The notes under the pieces are model-generated. The model was not told where the DNA came from, made no database searches, and was given only the letters and a program-made list of their open reading frames with translations. DNA of 64,000 bases, taken from positions 62,001-126,000 of the forward strand of contig NZ_JAKVRD010000002.1 in assembly GCF_022814865.1 (NCBI RefSeq). The letters are read 5' to 3'. The DNA comes from Shimia aestuarii. GTDB taxonomy: Bacteria; Pseudomonadota; Alphaproteobacteria; Rhodobacterales; Rhodobacteraceae. Numbering within the stretch: position 1 is the stretch's first letter; each line of letters starts with the position of its first letter. Shown in pieces: positions 35,019 to 42,849 of the stretch. Both the position numbers and the translations under genes were made by a program.

Positions 35019-37055
35019 TTAGCTCGCCTCCCGCACGGCGTCCAGAAACGCCGCGCCAAATCGCTGCGCCCGTTTGTCGCCGAGAAGGCGCGTCATGCTG
35101 CCTTCGTCTTGGGGACGAGTATTGGCGACCTTCGCAAGAAGCGCGGCGGAACAGGACATGGGCTTGTCGATGCCGTCGGGACCGCGTGCTAGATCGGATT
35201 GGACCTCAAGGAGGCGATCGTAAAGCGTCCCGGCATCGCGCCCGGCAAGCTTGCGGCGCGAGGGGTGCAGTGCCTCGGCCTCACCAACGATCACTTCGAG
35301 GAATGCACCGCCATAGGAGGCGAGTTTTTTTGCACCGACGCCGCCGATCCCGGCCATCTCGTCGAGGCTCTGGGGCCGCTTTTCGGCCATTTCAATCAAG
35401 GTGCGGTCGTTGAAGATGATATAGGCAGGGACTTTCGCCGCCTCTGCGAGAGCCCGGCGTTTGGCTTTTAGCGCAGACAGCAGCGGCGCATCCTCATCAC
35501 TGACCAGGGCCTTGGCGGCGGGGCGCGACGGCGCTTTGCGGATCGTATCGCGGCGCAATTCGATCGTGGCCTCGCCCTTGAGGATCGGAAGCGCAGCATC
35601 GGTCATGCGGAGGCCACCGTGACGCTCGGGATCAGGGCGCATGAGGTCATGGCCCATCATTTGTCGAAAGATCGCCTGCCACTGGCGTTTGTCATACTCT
35701 GTGCCGACACCAAAGGTTGGCAGGCCGTCATGGCCCCGGTCGCGCACCTTGTCGGTTTCGTTGCCGAGGAGCACGTCGATCAGATGGCCCGAGCCAAACC
35801 ATTCCCCGGTCCGCAGGGCGGCCGAAAGCGCTTTGCGCACGGCGGTGGTGCCGTCAAAGACATCAGCGGGCGTATCGCAGAGATCGCAATTGCCACAGGA
35901 GACATCGGTTTCGCCGAAATAGCCGAGAAGCGTTTCACGGCGGCAATGGAGGGCCTCGGCAAGACCAAGGAGGGCGTTGAGGCGGGCATGATCGGCGGCG
36001 CGGCGTTCTGGCGGGGCAAGGCCCTCGTCGATTTGCGATCGGCGCAGGCGGATATCGTCTGGACCGTAGAGAGTCAGGGTCTCCGCAGGCGCGCCATCAC
36101 GCCCGGCGCGGCCGATCTCCTGATAGTAGGCCTCGATGGATTTCGGCAGGTCCGCATGCGCGACCCAGCGGATATCGGGTTTGTCCACGCCCATGCCGAA
36201 GGCCACGGTTGCGACGACGATCAAGCCGTCCTCGCGTTGAAACCGGGCTTCGGTTTCGCGGCGGGCATCCGGGTCCATGCCGCCATGGTAGTGGAGCGAC
36301 AGATGACCCGCCTCGCGCAGTGCAGCGGCGAGGCTTTCGGTCTTGGCGCGGGTGCCGCAATAGACGATGCCCGACTGCCCTTTGCGGGCGTCGGCAAAGT
36401 CGAGGATCTGGCGACGGGGGCTGTTCTTGGCCTCGAAGGCGAGGTGGATATTGGGCCGGTCAAAGCCGCGTAGGAAGGTTTCCGGCGGCGTGCCGTCAAA
36501 GAGTCGGGCGACGATTTCGTCGCGGGTCTCGGCGTCGGCGGTGGCAGTGAACGCGGCAATCGGCACATTAAGGGCGCGGCGTAATTCGCCGATCCGAAGA
36601 TAGTCTGGGCGGAAGTCATGACCCCATTGGCTTACACAGTGGGCCTCGTCCACGGCGATTAGAGAGACACCGATACGGCGCAACATGCCCATCGCGGCAC
36701 CGGAGGCGAGCCGTTCCGGGGCGATGTAGAGTAGTTTGAGGCGCCCCGCCTCGAGCGCGTCCCAAACAGCGGCGGTCTCTTCCTCAGTGTTGCCAGAGGT
36801 GAGCGCGCCGGCCTCAACGCCCGCTTCGCGCAGAGCGCGAACCTGATCGCGCATGAGGGCGATCAGGGGCGAGATCACGACGGTCACACCATCGCGCACC
36901 AATGCCGGAAGTTGAAAGCAAAGAGATTTACCGCCACCCGTGGGCATGATCGCGAGAACATTCTCGCCCCGCACCACGGCATCGACGATGTCCTCCTGGC
37001 CGGGACGGAATGACTCGAATCCGAATACGTCACGCAGCAAAGTGGCGGCGGCCAT
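35019..37055 (-). CDS. recQ: ATP-dependent DNA helicase RecQ
   Basis: A 3'-5' superfamily 2 helicase for recombination and fork repair. The motifs are in order: FRPGQEDIV, MPTGGGKSLCFQ (Walker A), VDEAHCVSQWGHDFR (Walker B/motif II), TATADAETRDEI, YYQEIGRAGRDG, the zinc-binding SCGNCDLC cluster, the winged-helix RQC region and an HRDC domain (YIIFNDRTLIEMAEKRPQSL). A second HRDC-like segment follows at the C-terminus. I chose the ATG at 37055 because AGGAC lies five bases upstream; an ATG at 37070 is the alternative. It lies just upstream of yaaA on the same strand. Confidence 0.95.
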   Translation of the reverse strand: MAAATLLRDVFGFESFRPGQEDIVDAVVRGENVLAIMPTGGGKSLCFQLPALVRDGVTVVISPLIALMRDQVRALREAGVEAGALTSGNTEEETAAVWDALEAGRLKLLYIAPERLASGAAMGMLRRIGVSLIAVDEAHCVSQWGHDFRPDYLRIGELRRALNVPIAAFTATADAETRDEIVARLFDGTPPETFLRGFDRPNIHLAFEAKNSPRRQILDFADARKGQSGIVYCGTRAKTESLAAALREAGHLSLHYHGGMDPDARRETEARFQREDGLIVVATVAFGMGVDKPDIRWVAHADLPKSIEAYYQEIGRAGRDGAPAETLTLYGPDDIRLRRSQIDEGLAPPERRAADHARLNALLGLAEALHCRRETLLGYFGETDVSCGNCDLCDTPADVFDGTTAVRKALSAALRTGEWFGSGHLIDVLLGNETDKVRDRGHDGLPTFGVGTEYDKRQWQAIFRQMMGHDLMRPDPERHGGLRMTDAALPILKGEATIELRRDTIRKAPSRPAAKALVSDEDAPLLSALKAKRRALAEAAKVPAYIIFNDRTLIEMAEKRPQSLDEMAGIGGVGAKKLASYGGAFLEVIVGEAEALHPSRRKLAGRDAGTLYDRLLEVQSDLARGPDGIDKPMSCSAALLAKVANTRPQDEGSMTRLLGDKRAQRFGAAFLDAVREAS

Positions 37056-37140
37056 GGAAGTCCTGCTCATGTTGATCGACTGCTCTTGGGCGGCAGTTTT
37101 TCATATTGCCGCGGGCCTCACAACCCGCGGGTCGCGATCC

Positions 37141-37422
37141 CTAGAGCAAGATTGCCGGAAGGATGTAATCTCGCAGCGAGATAATGATGATAAAGGCCAC
37201 GAGCGGCGCAAGGTCGAGCGGACGCGTGTCGGGCAGGATGTTGCGGATCGGGGTGTAGATCGGCTCGAGCAGGCGGTTGAGGCCATACCAGATCTGGGCC
37301 ACGAATTGCTGACCTAGGTTCAGAACCTGAAAGCTGATGAGCCAGCTCATGATGATATGGATGAGCATGATGAAGAAAGCCACATCCAGAATGAGCCGCA
37401 GCGGTCCGTAGATAGCCATCAT
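37141..37422 (-). CDS. YggT family membrane protein
   Basis: A 93-residue inner-membrane protein with two hydrophobic segments (LILDVAFFIMLIHIIMSWLI and PLVAFIIIISLRDYILPAIL) joined by the family signature LNRLLEPIYTPIRNILPDT. YggT proteins are linked to cell-shape and osmotic functions, but the biochemical role is unclear. An AGGAGA site lies upstream of the double ATG at 37419/37422. It lies 86 bases upstream of recQ and is divergent from the thioesterase gene. Confidence 0.88.
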   Translation of the reverse strand: MMAIYGPLRLILDVAFFIMLIHIIMSWLISFQVLNLGQQFVAQIWYGLNRLLEPIYTPIRNILPDTRPLDLAPLVAFIIIISLRDYILPAILL

Positions 37423-37548
37423 GGCAAGTATCTCCTGTTTTCCTGCCCAAGAGGTAAGCGCGCGGGCGACAAAGGGCAAGCCTCCTGCAGGGTCATGATT
37501 GACGTAGCAGGCAGGGGCGTAGAGAAGGCGATGCGAAAGGAGCCGCCC

Positions 37549-38085
37549 ATGTACCCTGTCATCCGCATGATCAAAGAGTTGGTCGTGGCCCGTAAGGCGA
37601 GCCCGCTGCCGCTTACGGGGACGCATGTCTCACAGCATATCTGCTGGCCGCAGGATATCGACATCTGGATGGAGTTGAACAACGGGCGCACCCTGACGCT
37701 CTTGGATCTCGGGCGTATTCCGCTTGCGCATCGCATCGGCCTTATTGGGGTGCTGCGCAAGAAACGCTGGGCGTTGACGATGGCGGGGGTTTCCGTGCGC
37801 TATCGCCGCCGCATCCGGACTTTTGAACGGTTCGAGATCAGGAGCCGGGCGGTCTGTTGGGACGACAAATTCGTCTATATCGAGCAATCCATGTGGAAGC
37901 GCGACGGTGAATGCGCCAATCATGCGCTTTACCGTGCGGCTGTGACGGATGCGAATGGGATCGTTTCTCCAGACCGCATTCTGGAGGCGCTTGGCTTTGA
38001 CGAGGCAAGCCCCGAAACCCCGGAATGGATCGCAAATTGGATCGAAGCAGAGGCGACGCGACCTTGGCCGCCAATGCAAGATTAG
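37549..38085 (+). CDS. Acyl-CoA thioesterase family protein (4HBT-like)
   Basis: A 178-residue hot-dog-fold protein. It opens MYPVIRMIKELVVARKASPL and has the family patterns HICWPQDIDIWMELNNGRTL, with an Asp/Glu pair in the region of the hot-dog helix, and VCWDDKFVYIEQSMWKRDGE. This places it in the 4HBT_2 acyl-CoA thioesterase-like group found in Rhodobacterales. The substrate is unknown. The ATG at 37549 has AAAGGAG upstream and is preferred to the ATG at 37531. Confidence 0.8.
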   Translation: MYPVIRMIKELVVARKASPLPLTGTHVSQHICWPQDIDIWMELNNGRTLTLLDLGRIPLAHRIGLIGVLRKKRWALTMAGVSVRYRRRIRTFERFEIRSRAVCWDDKFVYIEQSMWKRDGECANHALYRAAVTDANGIVSPDRILEALGFDEASPETPEWIANWIEAEATRPWPPMQD

Positions 38086-38141
38086 CTTGCTTGAATGTCA
38101 TACTCCCTGTCTAAGATTGAAAAAAACGAGGGGAGGACGCG

Positions 38142-39533
38142 ATGGCCGAGGTTTCCAAGCGTAGACGAATCTGGGGCTGGTGGTTTTTCGATTGGGCGAG
38201 CCAACCGTATAACACGCTCGTTCTGACTTTTATTTTCGGCCCGTATTTCGCGAAGGTTGTCAGCGAGATCCTTGTCGAAAGCGGCATGGGTGTCCCCGAG
38301 GCCAAGGCACAGGCGCAAGCCTACTGGGGCTATGGTCTGACCGTCTCTGGCGTCCTGATCGCGGTTCTCGCACCGATCCTCGGGGCGGTTGCCGACAGCA
38401 CCGGCAAACGGATGCCCTGGGTCTGGACCTTCTCGGCCATGTATGTGGTTGGCGCCTATGCGCTCTGGTACACGGCGCCGGCGGACTTCGACGTGACCCG
38501 CACGCTGATCTTCTTCGGGATTGGTCTGATCGGCATGGAGTTTGCGACGATCTTCACCAATGCCATGCTGCCCTCACTTGGCGGCAAGGAAGAGATTGGC
38601 CGGATTTCCGGCACCGGCTGGGCCTTTGGCTATGTCGGCGGGGTGATCGCCCTCGCGATCATGTTGCTTTTCTTCCAAGCCGGCGAGAGCGGCACGACCA
38701 TGGCCGGGCTGGCTCCGGTGTTCGGTCTCGATACATCGACCTATGCGGACACGCGGGCCGTTGGGCCACTGACCTCGATCTGGTACGCGGTATTCATGAT
38801 CCCGTTCTTTCTTTGGGTGAAGGAACAGCCCGATCCGAACCATGAACCCTACAAGGTTGGTAAGGCGCTGAGCGACCTCGGGCGCACATTGCGCGGGCTG
38901 CCCATGCATCGCAGCCTTCTGGCCTATCTCACTTCCTCGATGTTTTATCGCGATGCGCTCAACGGCATGTATACGTTCGGCGGCATTTACGCCTTTGGTG
39001 TTCTTGAGTGGGGCATCATGCAGGTCGGCATTTTCGGTATTGTCGCAGCCATGACGGGGGCGCTCTTTGCTTGGATCGGGGGCAAGGCGGATACGGCCTT
39101 TGGCCCGAAGCCTGTAATCGTGGTCTGCATTACGGCGCTTCTATTCACGGCGGTGTTCATCATCGGTCTGTCGCGCGATGCGGTGTTTGGGATGCCGGTT
39201 GCCGAAGGGTCGGCCCTGCCGGATATACTGTTCTTCGTGGCAGGGGGCATGATTGGGGCCGCAGGTGGCGCGCTTCAATCGGCGAGCCGGACGATGGTCG
39301 TGCGCCAGTCGAACCCGGAACGGATGACCGAAGCCTTTGGTCTTTATGCGCTTTCGGGAAAGGCGACGACCTTCCTCGCCCCGGCCTTGATCGCCATCGT
39401 GTCGGACATAAGCGGAAGTCAGCGTCTTGGCATCACGCCGATTGCGGCGCTCTTTCTTCTCGGAATGATCCTGCTAGTCTGGGTGAAACCGGAAGGAGAT
39501 CACACCAAATGGTCCGACGCCTCCTCATCCTGA
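38142..39533 (+). CDS. Atg22-like (UMF1) major facilitator transporter
   Basis: A 463-residue inner-membrane transporter with about 12 hydrophobic helices. The N-terminal WGWWFFDWASQPYNTLVLTFIF is the hallmark of the UMF1/Atg22 family. Other marks are LGAVADSTGKRMPWV in loop 2-3 and the motif GGALQSASRTMVVRQSNPERM in the second half. Atg22 exports amino acids from the yeast vacuole; bacterial substrates are unknown. The next gene, mepA, starts inside its last 25 bases, so they share a transcript. Confidence 0.88.
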   Translation: MAEVSKRRRIWGWWFFDWASQPYNTLVLTFIFGPYFAKVVSEILVESGMGVPEAKAQAQAYWGYGLTVSGVLIAVLAPILGAVADSTGKRMPWVWTFSAMYVVGAYALWYTAPADFDVTRTLIFFGIGLIGMEFATIFTNAMLPSLGGKEEIGRISGTGWAFGYVGGVIALAIMLLFFQAGESGTTMAGLAPVFGLDTSTYADTRAVGPLTSIWYAVFMIPFFLWVKEQPDPNHEPYKVGKALSDLGRTLRGLPMHRSLLAYLTSSMFYRDALNGMYTFGGIYAFGVLEWGIMQVGIFGIVAAMTGALFAWIGGKADTAFGPKPVIVVCITALLFTAVFIIGLSRDAVFGMPVAEGSALPDILFFVAGGMIGAAGGALQSASRTMVVRQSNPERMTEAFGLYALSGKATTFLAPALIAIVSDISGSQRLGITPIAALFLLGMILLVWVKPEGDHTKWSDASSS

Positions 39534-40423
39534 TCGCGCTTGGCGGATTGGCAGCCTGCCAGACGCAAACAGCCGAACGGGCAACCGTCTCGACGCAGGC
39601 CGAGATCCCCGTCGCCATGCGCGGGGTCGAGGCGCGGCAGTTGTTTGGGGCGCATGCGCATGGCTCGCGTCAAGATCCGGTGCCGCATGGATCCTATTCC
39701 AAGGGGTGTCTTGCGGGGGGTGTCGAGCTTGCCGAGACCGGGCCGACATGGCAGGCCATGCGCCTGTCGCGCAACCGGAACTGGGCCTATCCCGAAACCG
39801 TCTCCTTCATCCGAGACCTTTCTGCCAAGGCTGCGGCGCAACCGGGGTGGGCAGGGCTATATGTCGGCGACATGAGCCAGCCGCGTGGCGGGCCGATGCT
39901 TACCGGGCACCGTAGTCACCAAAGCGGGCTCGATGTCGATATCTGGATGTTGCCGCCCAAGCGGCTTGATCTGAGCGCGGTGGAGCGGGAGAACCTATCG
40001 TCGATCTCGACACGGCGTGCCAAGGGGGCCTACGTCAACGACAACTGGACCCACGGGCATCACGAGATTCTCAAGGCCGCCGCACAGGATCCGCGCGTGG
40101 CGCGTATTTTCGTCTTTCCCGGCGCCAAAGTCAGGATGTGCAATGACGAGACCGGCGACAGGAGCTGGCTTCGCAAGATCCGCCCATGGTGGGGCCATCA
40201 CTATCATTTCCATGTGCGTCTAAACTGTCCCAAAGGGGCGCGCGGCTGCATCGATCAAGACGCGCCGCCGCCCGGAGACGGGTGCAAGGATGCGGAGAAA
40301 TGGGTGCAGGATATCCTGAATCCGCCGCCGCCAGATCCCGACGCCCCGAAACCCAAACCACGCCGTCAGCTTCAGATGGCAGATCTCCCCCGGCAATGCG
40401 TTTCCGTTCTTCAATCGCAATAG
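39509..40423 (+). CDS. mepA: Penicillin-insensitive murein endopeptidase (lipoprotein)
   Basis: A 304-residue LAS-type metallopeptidase that cuts D-Ala-meso-DAP cross-links in peptidoglycan. A lipobox (ALGGLAACQ, Cys17) predicts an outer-membrane lipoprotein. Zinc and catalytic residues appear in HRSHQSGLDVDIWM and in WWGHHYHFHVRLNCP. Structural Cys residues recur in KGCLAGG, RMCND and NCPKGARGC. The C-terminal tail is Pro-rich. It overlaps the transporter upstream by 25 bases and the phytase-like gene downstream by 28. Confidence 0.93.
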   Translation: MVRRLLILIALGGLAACQTQTAERATVSTQAEIPVAMRGVEARQLFGAHAHGSRQDPVPHGSYSKGCLAGGVELAETGPTWQAMRLSRNRNWAYPETVSFIRDLSAKAAAQPGWAGLYVGDMSQPRGGPMLTGHRSHQSGLDVDIWMLPPKRLDLSAVERENLSSISTRRAKGAYVNDNWTHGHHEILKAAAQDPRVARIFVFPGAKVRMCNDETGDRSWLRKIRPWWGHHYHFHVRLNCPKGARGCIDQDAPPPGDGCKDAEKWVQDILNPPPPDPDAPKPKPRRQLQMADLPRQCVSVLQSQ

Positions 40424-41295
40424 GCGCGTTTTGTCTGCTCGCTGCGGCTTGTGGATGGGCCGAGGGAGGGGATAGCGCCCGTCTGGCCTCTGTTCTTGCA
40501 TGGGACAGGGACGAGGACTGGTTCGGTGGGTTCTCCGGCATGGAGGTTGCCCCGGACGGCAATACCTTCCTCTTGGTGACGGACAGGGGACGCTTTGTTG
40601 AAGGGCGTTTCATGCGTGATGACGATGGCGGCCTAGTCGGGGTCGAAGAGGTGCGGATGGAGCGCGTGAAGACCCGAACCGGAGAGGTGCCGCGCCCGTT
40701 CGAACGCAATAGCGAAGGGCTCGCTCAAAGCGCACAGGGCGGGCCGATCTATGTTTGCTTTGAAGGACAGCATAAGGTTGAGGCTTTCGAGTATCCTGGT
40801 GCTTCGGCTCAAAGCCTGCCTGACTTGCCGGGAACCGAGCAGCTTTCGCGCAATGAGGGGCTTGAGGCGCTGGCCGTGGATCAGGTCGGTCGGCTGGTCG
40901 TGGTATCAGAGGGGGCACCGGAGGCCGAGGAAGGGTTTCCCATATGGCGGCTTGCCGAAGGCGAATGGCACATCCTCGACAACATCTCGCGCGAGGGCGG
41001 GTTTCGACCTGTTGGCGCGGACTTTGGGCCGGATGGGCGTTTCTATCTTCTGGAGCGGAGTTTTAACGTTGTCGGGTTTAGCAACCGCGTGCGCCGCTTC
41101 GATGTCGAGAATGACAAACTCGTCAACGGGCAAGAGCTTTTTCGGGCTGCGACGGGGGTTCATGACAATCTCGAAGCCCTGTCGGTCTGGCGCGATACGA
41201 CGGGAGCGATCCGTCTCACGATGGTGTCGGATGACAATTTCTTTTCGTTTCAGCGCACCGAAGTCGTCGAATATGTGGTCCAACAAGCCCCTTGA
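40396..41295 (+). CDS. Phytase-like esterase domain lipoprotein
   Basis: A 299-residue protein with a lipobox (AFCLLAAACG), so probably membrane-anchored in the periplasm. The rest matches the phytase-like beta-propeller family (PF13449): FGGFSGMEVAPDGNTFLLVTDRG, RNEGLEALAVDQVGRLVVVSEG, DFGPDGRFYLLERSF and DNLEALSVWRDTTGAIRLTMVSDDN. The Asp-rich turns could bind calcium. Members are described as having phosphatase or esterase-like activity, with true substrates mostly untested. It shares an overlapping operon with mepA. Confidence 0.85.
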   Translation: MRFRSSIAIGAFCLLAAACGWAEGGDSARLASVLAWDRDEDWFGGFSGMEVAPDGNTFLLVTDRGRFVEGRFMRDDDGGLVGVEEVRMERVKTRTGEVPRPFERNSEGLAQSAQGGPIYVCFEGQHKVEAFEYPGASAQSLPDLPGTEQLSRNEGLEALAVDQVGRLVVVSEGAPEAEEGFPIWRLAEGEWHILDNISREGGFRPVGADFGPDGRFYLLERSFNVVGFSNRVRRFDVENDKLVNGQELFRAATGVHDNLEALSVWRDTTGAIRLTMVSDDNFFSFQRTEVVEYVVQQAP

Positions 41296-41326
41296 TTTCA
41301 AGGCGCGGCCTCTATAGACCCCGCCC

Positions 41327-41346
41327 GTCCCGCATGGGTGCGGGAC
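41327..41346 (+). promoter_or_regulatory. Leader hairpin ahead of the VUT transporter gene
   Basis: A perfect 7-bp stem GTCCCGC/GCGGGAC with a 6-nt loop lies 38 bases upstream of the ATG. A possible -10 (TATAGA, 41313) with a TTGATT 15 bases upstream precedes it. It does not match a preQ1 riboswitch as I know them, and there is no T-run. Confidence 0.4.
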
Positions 41347-41383
41347 CAAGTCGCCGCCACCTTGTAAAAACGGATTCAGAGTT

Positions 41384-42019
41384 ATGAAAACGATCCATCT
41401 TCCCGGCATTCTTGCCATGGCCGCCATTGTCGTGGCCTCCAACATCCTTGTGCAGTTCCTGTTCGGCCAATGGTTGACCTGGGGTGCCTTTACCTATCCG
41501 CTCGCCTTTCTCGTGACCGACGTTATGAATCGCGTCTATGGCGTTGCCGCCGCGCGCCGCGTTGTGGTCGCCGGCTTTGTCGTCGGCGTGATCTGCTCCG
41601 CGATCGGCACGCAGATCATGCTCGAGGGCGACGGCTATACCTATCCGGCCGTGACCCTGCGCATCGCGCTTGGCTCGGGCCTTGCGTTCCTGACGGCGCA
41701 GCTTCTTGATGTGGCGGTGTTCAACCGGCTGCGTGAAGGGGCGTGGTGGCGGGCGCCTTTGGCGTCGACGTTGATTGGCTCTTCGGTAGATACCGCGATT
41801 TTCTTTACGATCGCTTTCTCCGGGGCGCTGACATTCCTCGAGCCGGGCAACGATGTCTCTTGGGCGGGCGAGATGCTTCCGCTTCTGGGCGCTGGGCCTG
41901 TCCTGCCGCTTTGGGTTAGCCTTGGACTTGCCGACTGGATGGTCAAACTGTCGCTCGCTTTGCTTGCTCTTGTGCCATTCCGCATCATCGTGGGGGTATT
42001 GGTACCGCGCACCACATGA
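41384..42019 (+). CDS. VUT family queuosine precursor transporter
   Basis: A 211-residue inner-membrane protein with about six hydrophobic helices. The family signature AFTYPLAFLVTDVMNRVYG at residues 35-53 and the later APLASTLIGSSVDTAIFFTIAF are typical of YhhQ/VUT proteins, which import preQ0/preQ1 for queuosine in tRNA. The E. coli homologue YhhQ is characterised; specificity here is inferred. It is a single gene, followed by the structured RNA region. Confidence 0.9.
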   Translation: MKTIHLPGILAMAAIVVASNILVQFLFGQWLTWGAFTYPLAFLVTDVMNRVYGVAAARRVVVAGFVVGVICSAIGTQIMLEGDGYTYPAVTLRIALGSGLAFLTAQLLDVAVFNRLREGAWWRAPLASTLIGSSVDTAIFFTIAFSGALTFLEPGNDVSWAGEMLPLLGAGPVLPLWVSLGLADWMVKLSLALLALVPFRIIVGVLVPRTT

Positions 42020-42088
42020 TTTTGTTTGACATATCCACAGCCTGTGGCAGGCTGAGGGTACGCGAAACAATCTGAAAGGAGGTGCCCA

Positions 42089-42145
42089 TTGTCTAGAGAA
42101 GCTATGGAGAGCAGTGTTGGAACAGTTCGGAGGGAGTATCTCTGA
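42089..42145 (+). CDS. Possible 18-codon leader peptide inside the structured RNA
   Basis: A TTG-initiated frame of 18 codons (MSREAMESSVGTVRREYL) starts five to six bases after a perfect AGGAGGTG. The ribosome site is the 5' half of the RNA's closing stem, so translation would be blocked when the stem forms. It may be chance: the strong Shine-Dalgarno could exist for pairing alone. Confidence 0.25.
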   Translation: MSREAMESSVGTVRREYL

Positions 42146-42212
42146 GGCAGCCCTTGGCTGATACAGAACCCGAATTGGTGCTCACCTAACCGACGCACCT
42201 CCTACCATCTCG

Positions 42213-42246
42213 AAGGGCCGCTCTATCGCGAAAGAGCGGCCCTTTT
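42213..42246 (+). terminator. Terminator of the structured RNA
   Basis: A 12-bp perfect stem AAGGGCCGCTCT/AGAGCGGCCCTT with an 8-nt loop runs into TTTT. It is the strongest intrinsic terminator in the window and separates the RNA from arfB. Confidence 0.9.
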
Positions 42247-42269
42247 CGTTGGAAAATCGCATATATGTA

Positions 42270-42305
42270 TCACGTCGGTATTACGTCGGTATCGCGGTGG
42301 TGCGA
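42270..42305 (+). repeat. 11-bp-period GTCGGTAT repeat, copy 2
   Basis: ACGTCGGTATT, ACGTCGGTATC and GCGGTGGTGCG follow each other as 11-base units, one unit shorter than copy 1 at 24369. It lies between the RNA terminator and arfB, 37 bases upstream of the arfB start. Confidence 0.75.
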
Positions 42306-42341
42306 GAATGAACCGGGTCAGACAGAGTATGAGGGGCAGCA

Positions 42342-42764
42342 ATGCTCGTGATTGACGAGAACGTCAGCTTGCAGGACTGGGAATTGACGGAGCAGTTCGT
42401 CCGTGCCAGCGGGCCAGGCGGACAGAACGTCAACAAGGTCGCGACGGCGGTCGAGTTGCGCTTTGAGGCAGAAAGGTCTCCCTCTCTTGAAGGGCCGGTC
42501 AAGGCGCGGCTCAAGCGGTTGGCGGGGCGGCGCTGGACCAAGGATGGTGCGGTTATCATTCAGTGCGACGAGACCCGCAGTCAGGGACGCAACCGCGAGA
42601 TCGCGCGCGAGCGCCTCGCCGAGTTGATCCGCAAGGCGCTTGTCAAACCGAAGCGCAGGATCAAAACCAAACCGACCTACGGATCGAAGCAACGCCGTCT
42701 CAAGGCCAAGAAAGAACGCGGCGAGGTCAAAGCGCTTCGCGGTCAGGTGCGGCGCGAGGACTAG
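42342..42764 (+). CDS. arfB: Alternative ribosome-rescue factor (peptidyl-tRNA hydrolase)
   Basis: A 140-residue release-factor-like protein that frees stalled ribosomes without a stop codon. The GGQ catalytic motif lies in RASGPGGQNVNKV, near residues 22-34. The C-terminal basic tail (KPKRRIKTKPTYGSKQRRLKAKKERG) is the part that enters the empty mRNA channel. The codon-recognition domain of RF1/RF2 is absent, as expected. The length matches YaeJ. Confidence 0.93.
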   Translation: MLVIDENVSLQDWELTEQFVRASGPGGQNVNKVATAVELRFEAERSPSLEGPVKARLKRLAGRRWTKDGAVIIQCDETRSQGRNREIARERLAELIRKALVKPKRRIKTKPTYGSKQRRLKAKKERGEVKALRGQVRRED

Positions 42765-42849
42765 CTCCGACGAGATTTCGCCGCGTTTGCCATTGCGGTT
42801 CTCGCTCAGGTGGTTTGAATGCCCTCGTGTGACGAGGGGAAGCAAGACT

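Larger units (their letters stand above)
42026..42246 (+). ncRNA. Unidentified structured RNA with own terminator (6S-like architecture)
   Basis: A perfect TTGACA (42026-42031) opens a 320-base gene-free stretch; the -10 is unclear. A transcript would fold as a rod. The closing stem is AGGAGGTGC (42077-42085) with GCACCTCCT (42195-42203). A large asymmetric internal bubble follows, then CAGTTCGG/CCGAATTG (42123-42130/42170-42177), then a bulged hairpin GTAT...CAGCC-CTT-GGCTG-ATAC (42136-42164). A 12-bp terminator ends it at 42213-42246. Closing stem, central bubble and apical hairpin resemble 6S RNA, but the neighbours are not those usual for ssrS. It could be another alphaproteobacterial sRNA. 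Confidence 0.55.

Noticed and set aside
41296-41383. preQ1 riboswitch ahead of the queuosine-precursor transporter
   Set aside because: The hairpin is there, but the A-rich tail and conserved core of preQ1 aptamers are not. It is kept only as an unnamed leader hairpin.
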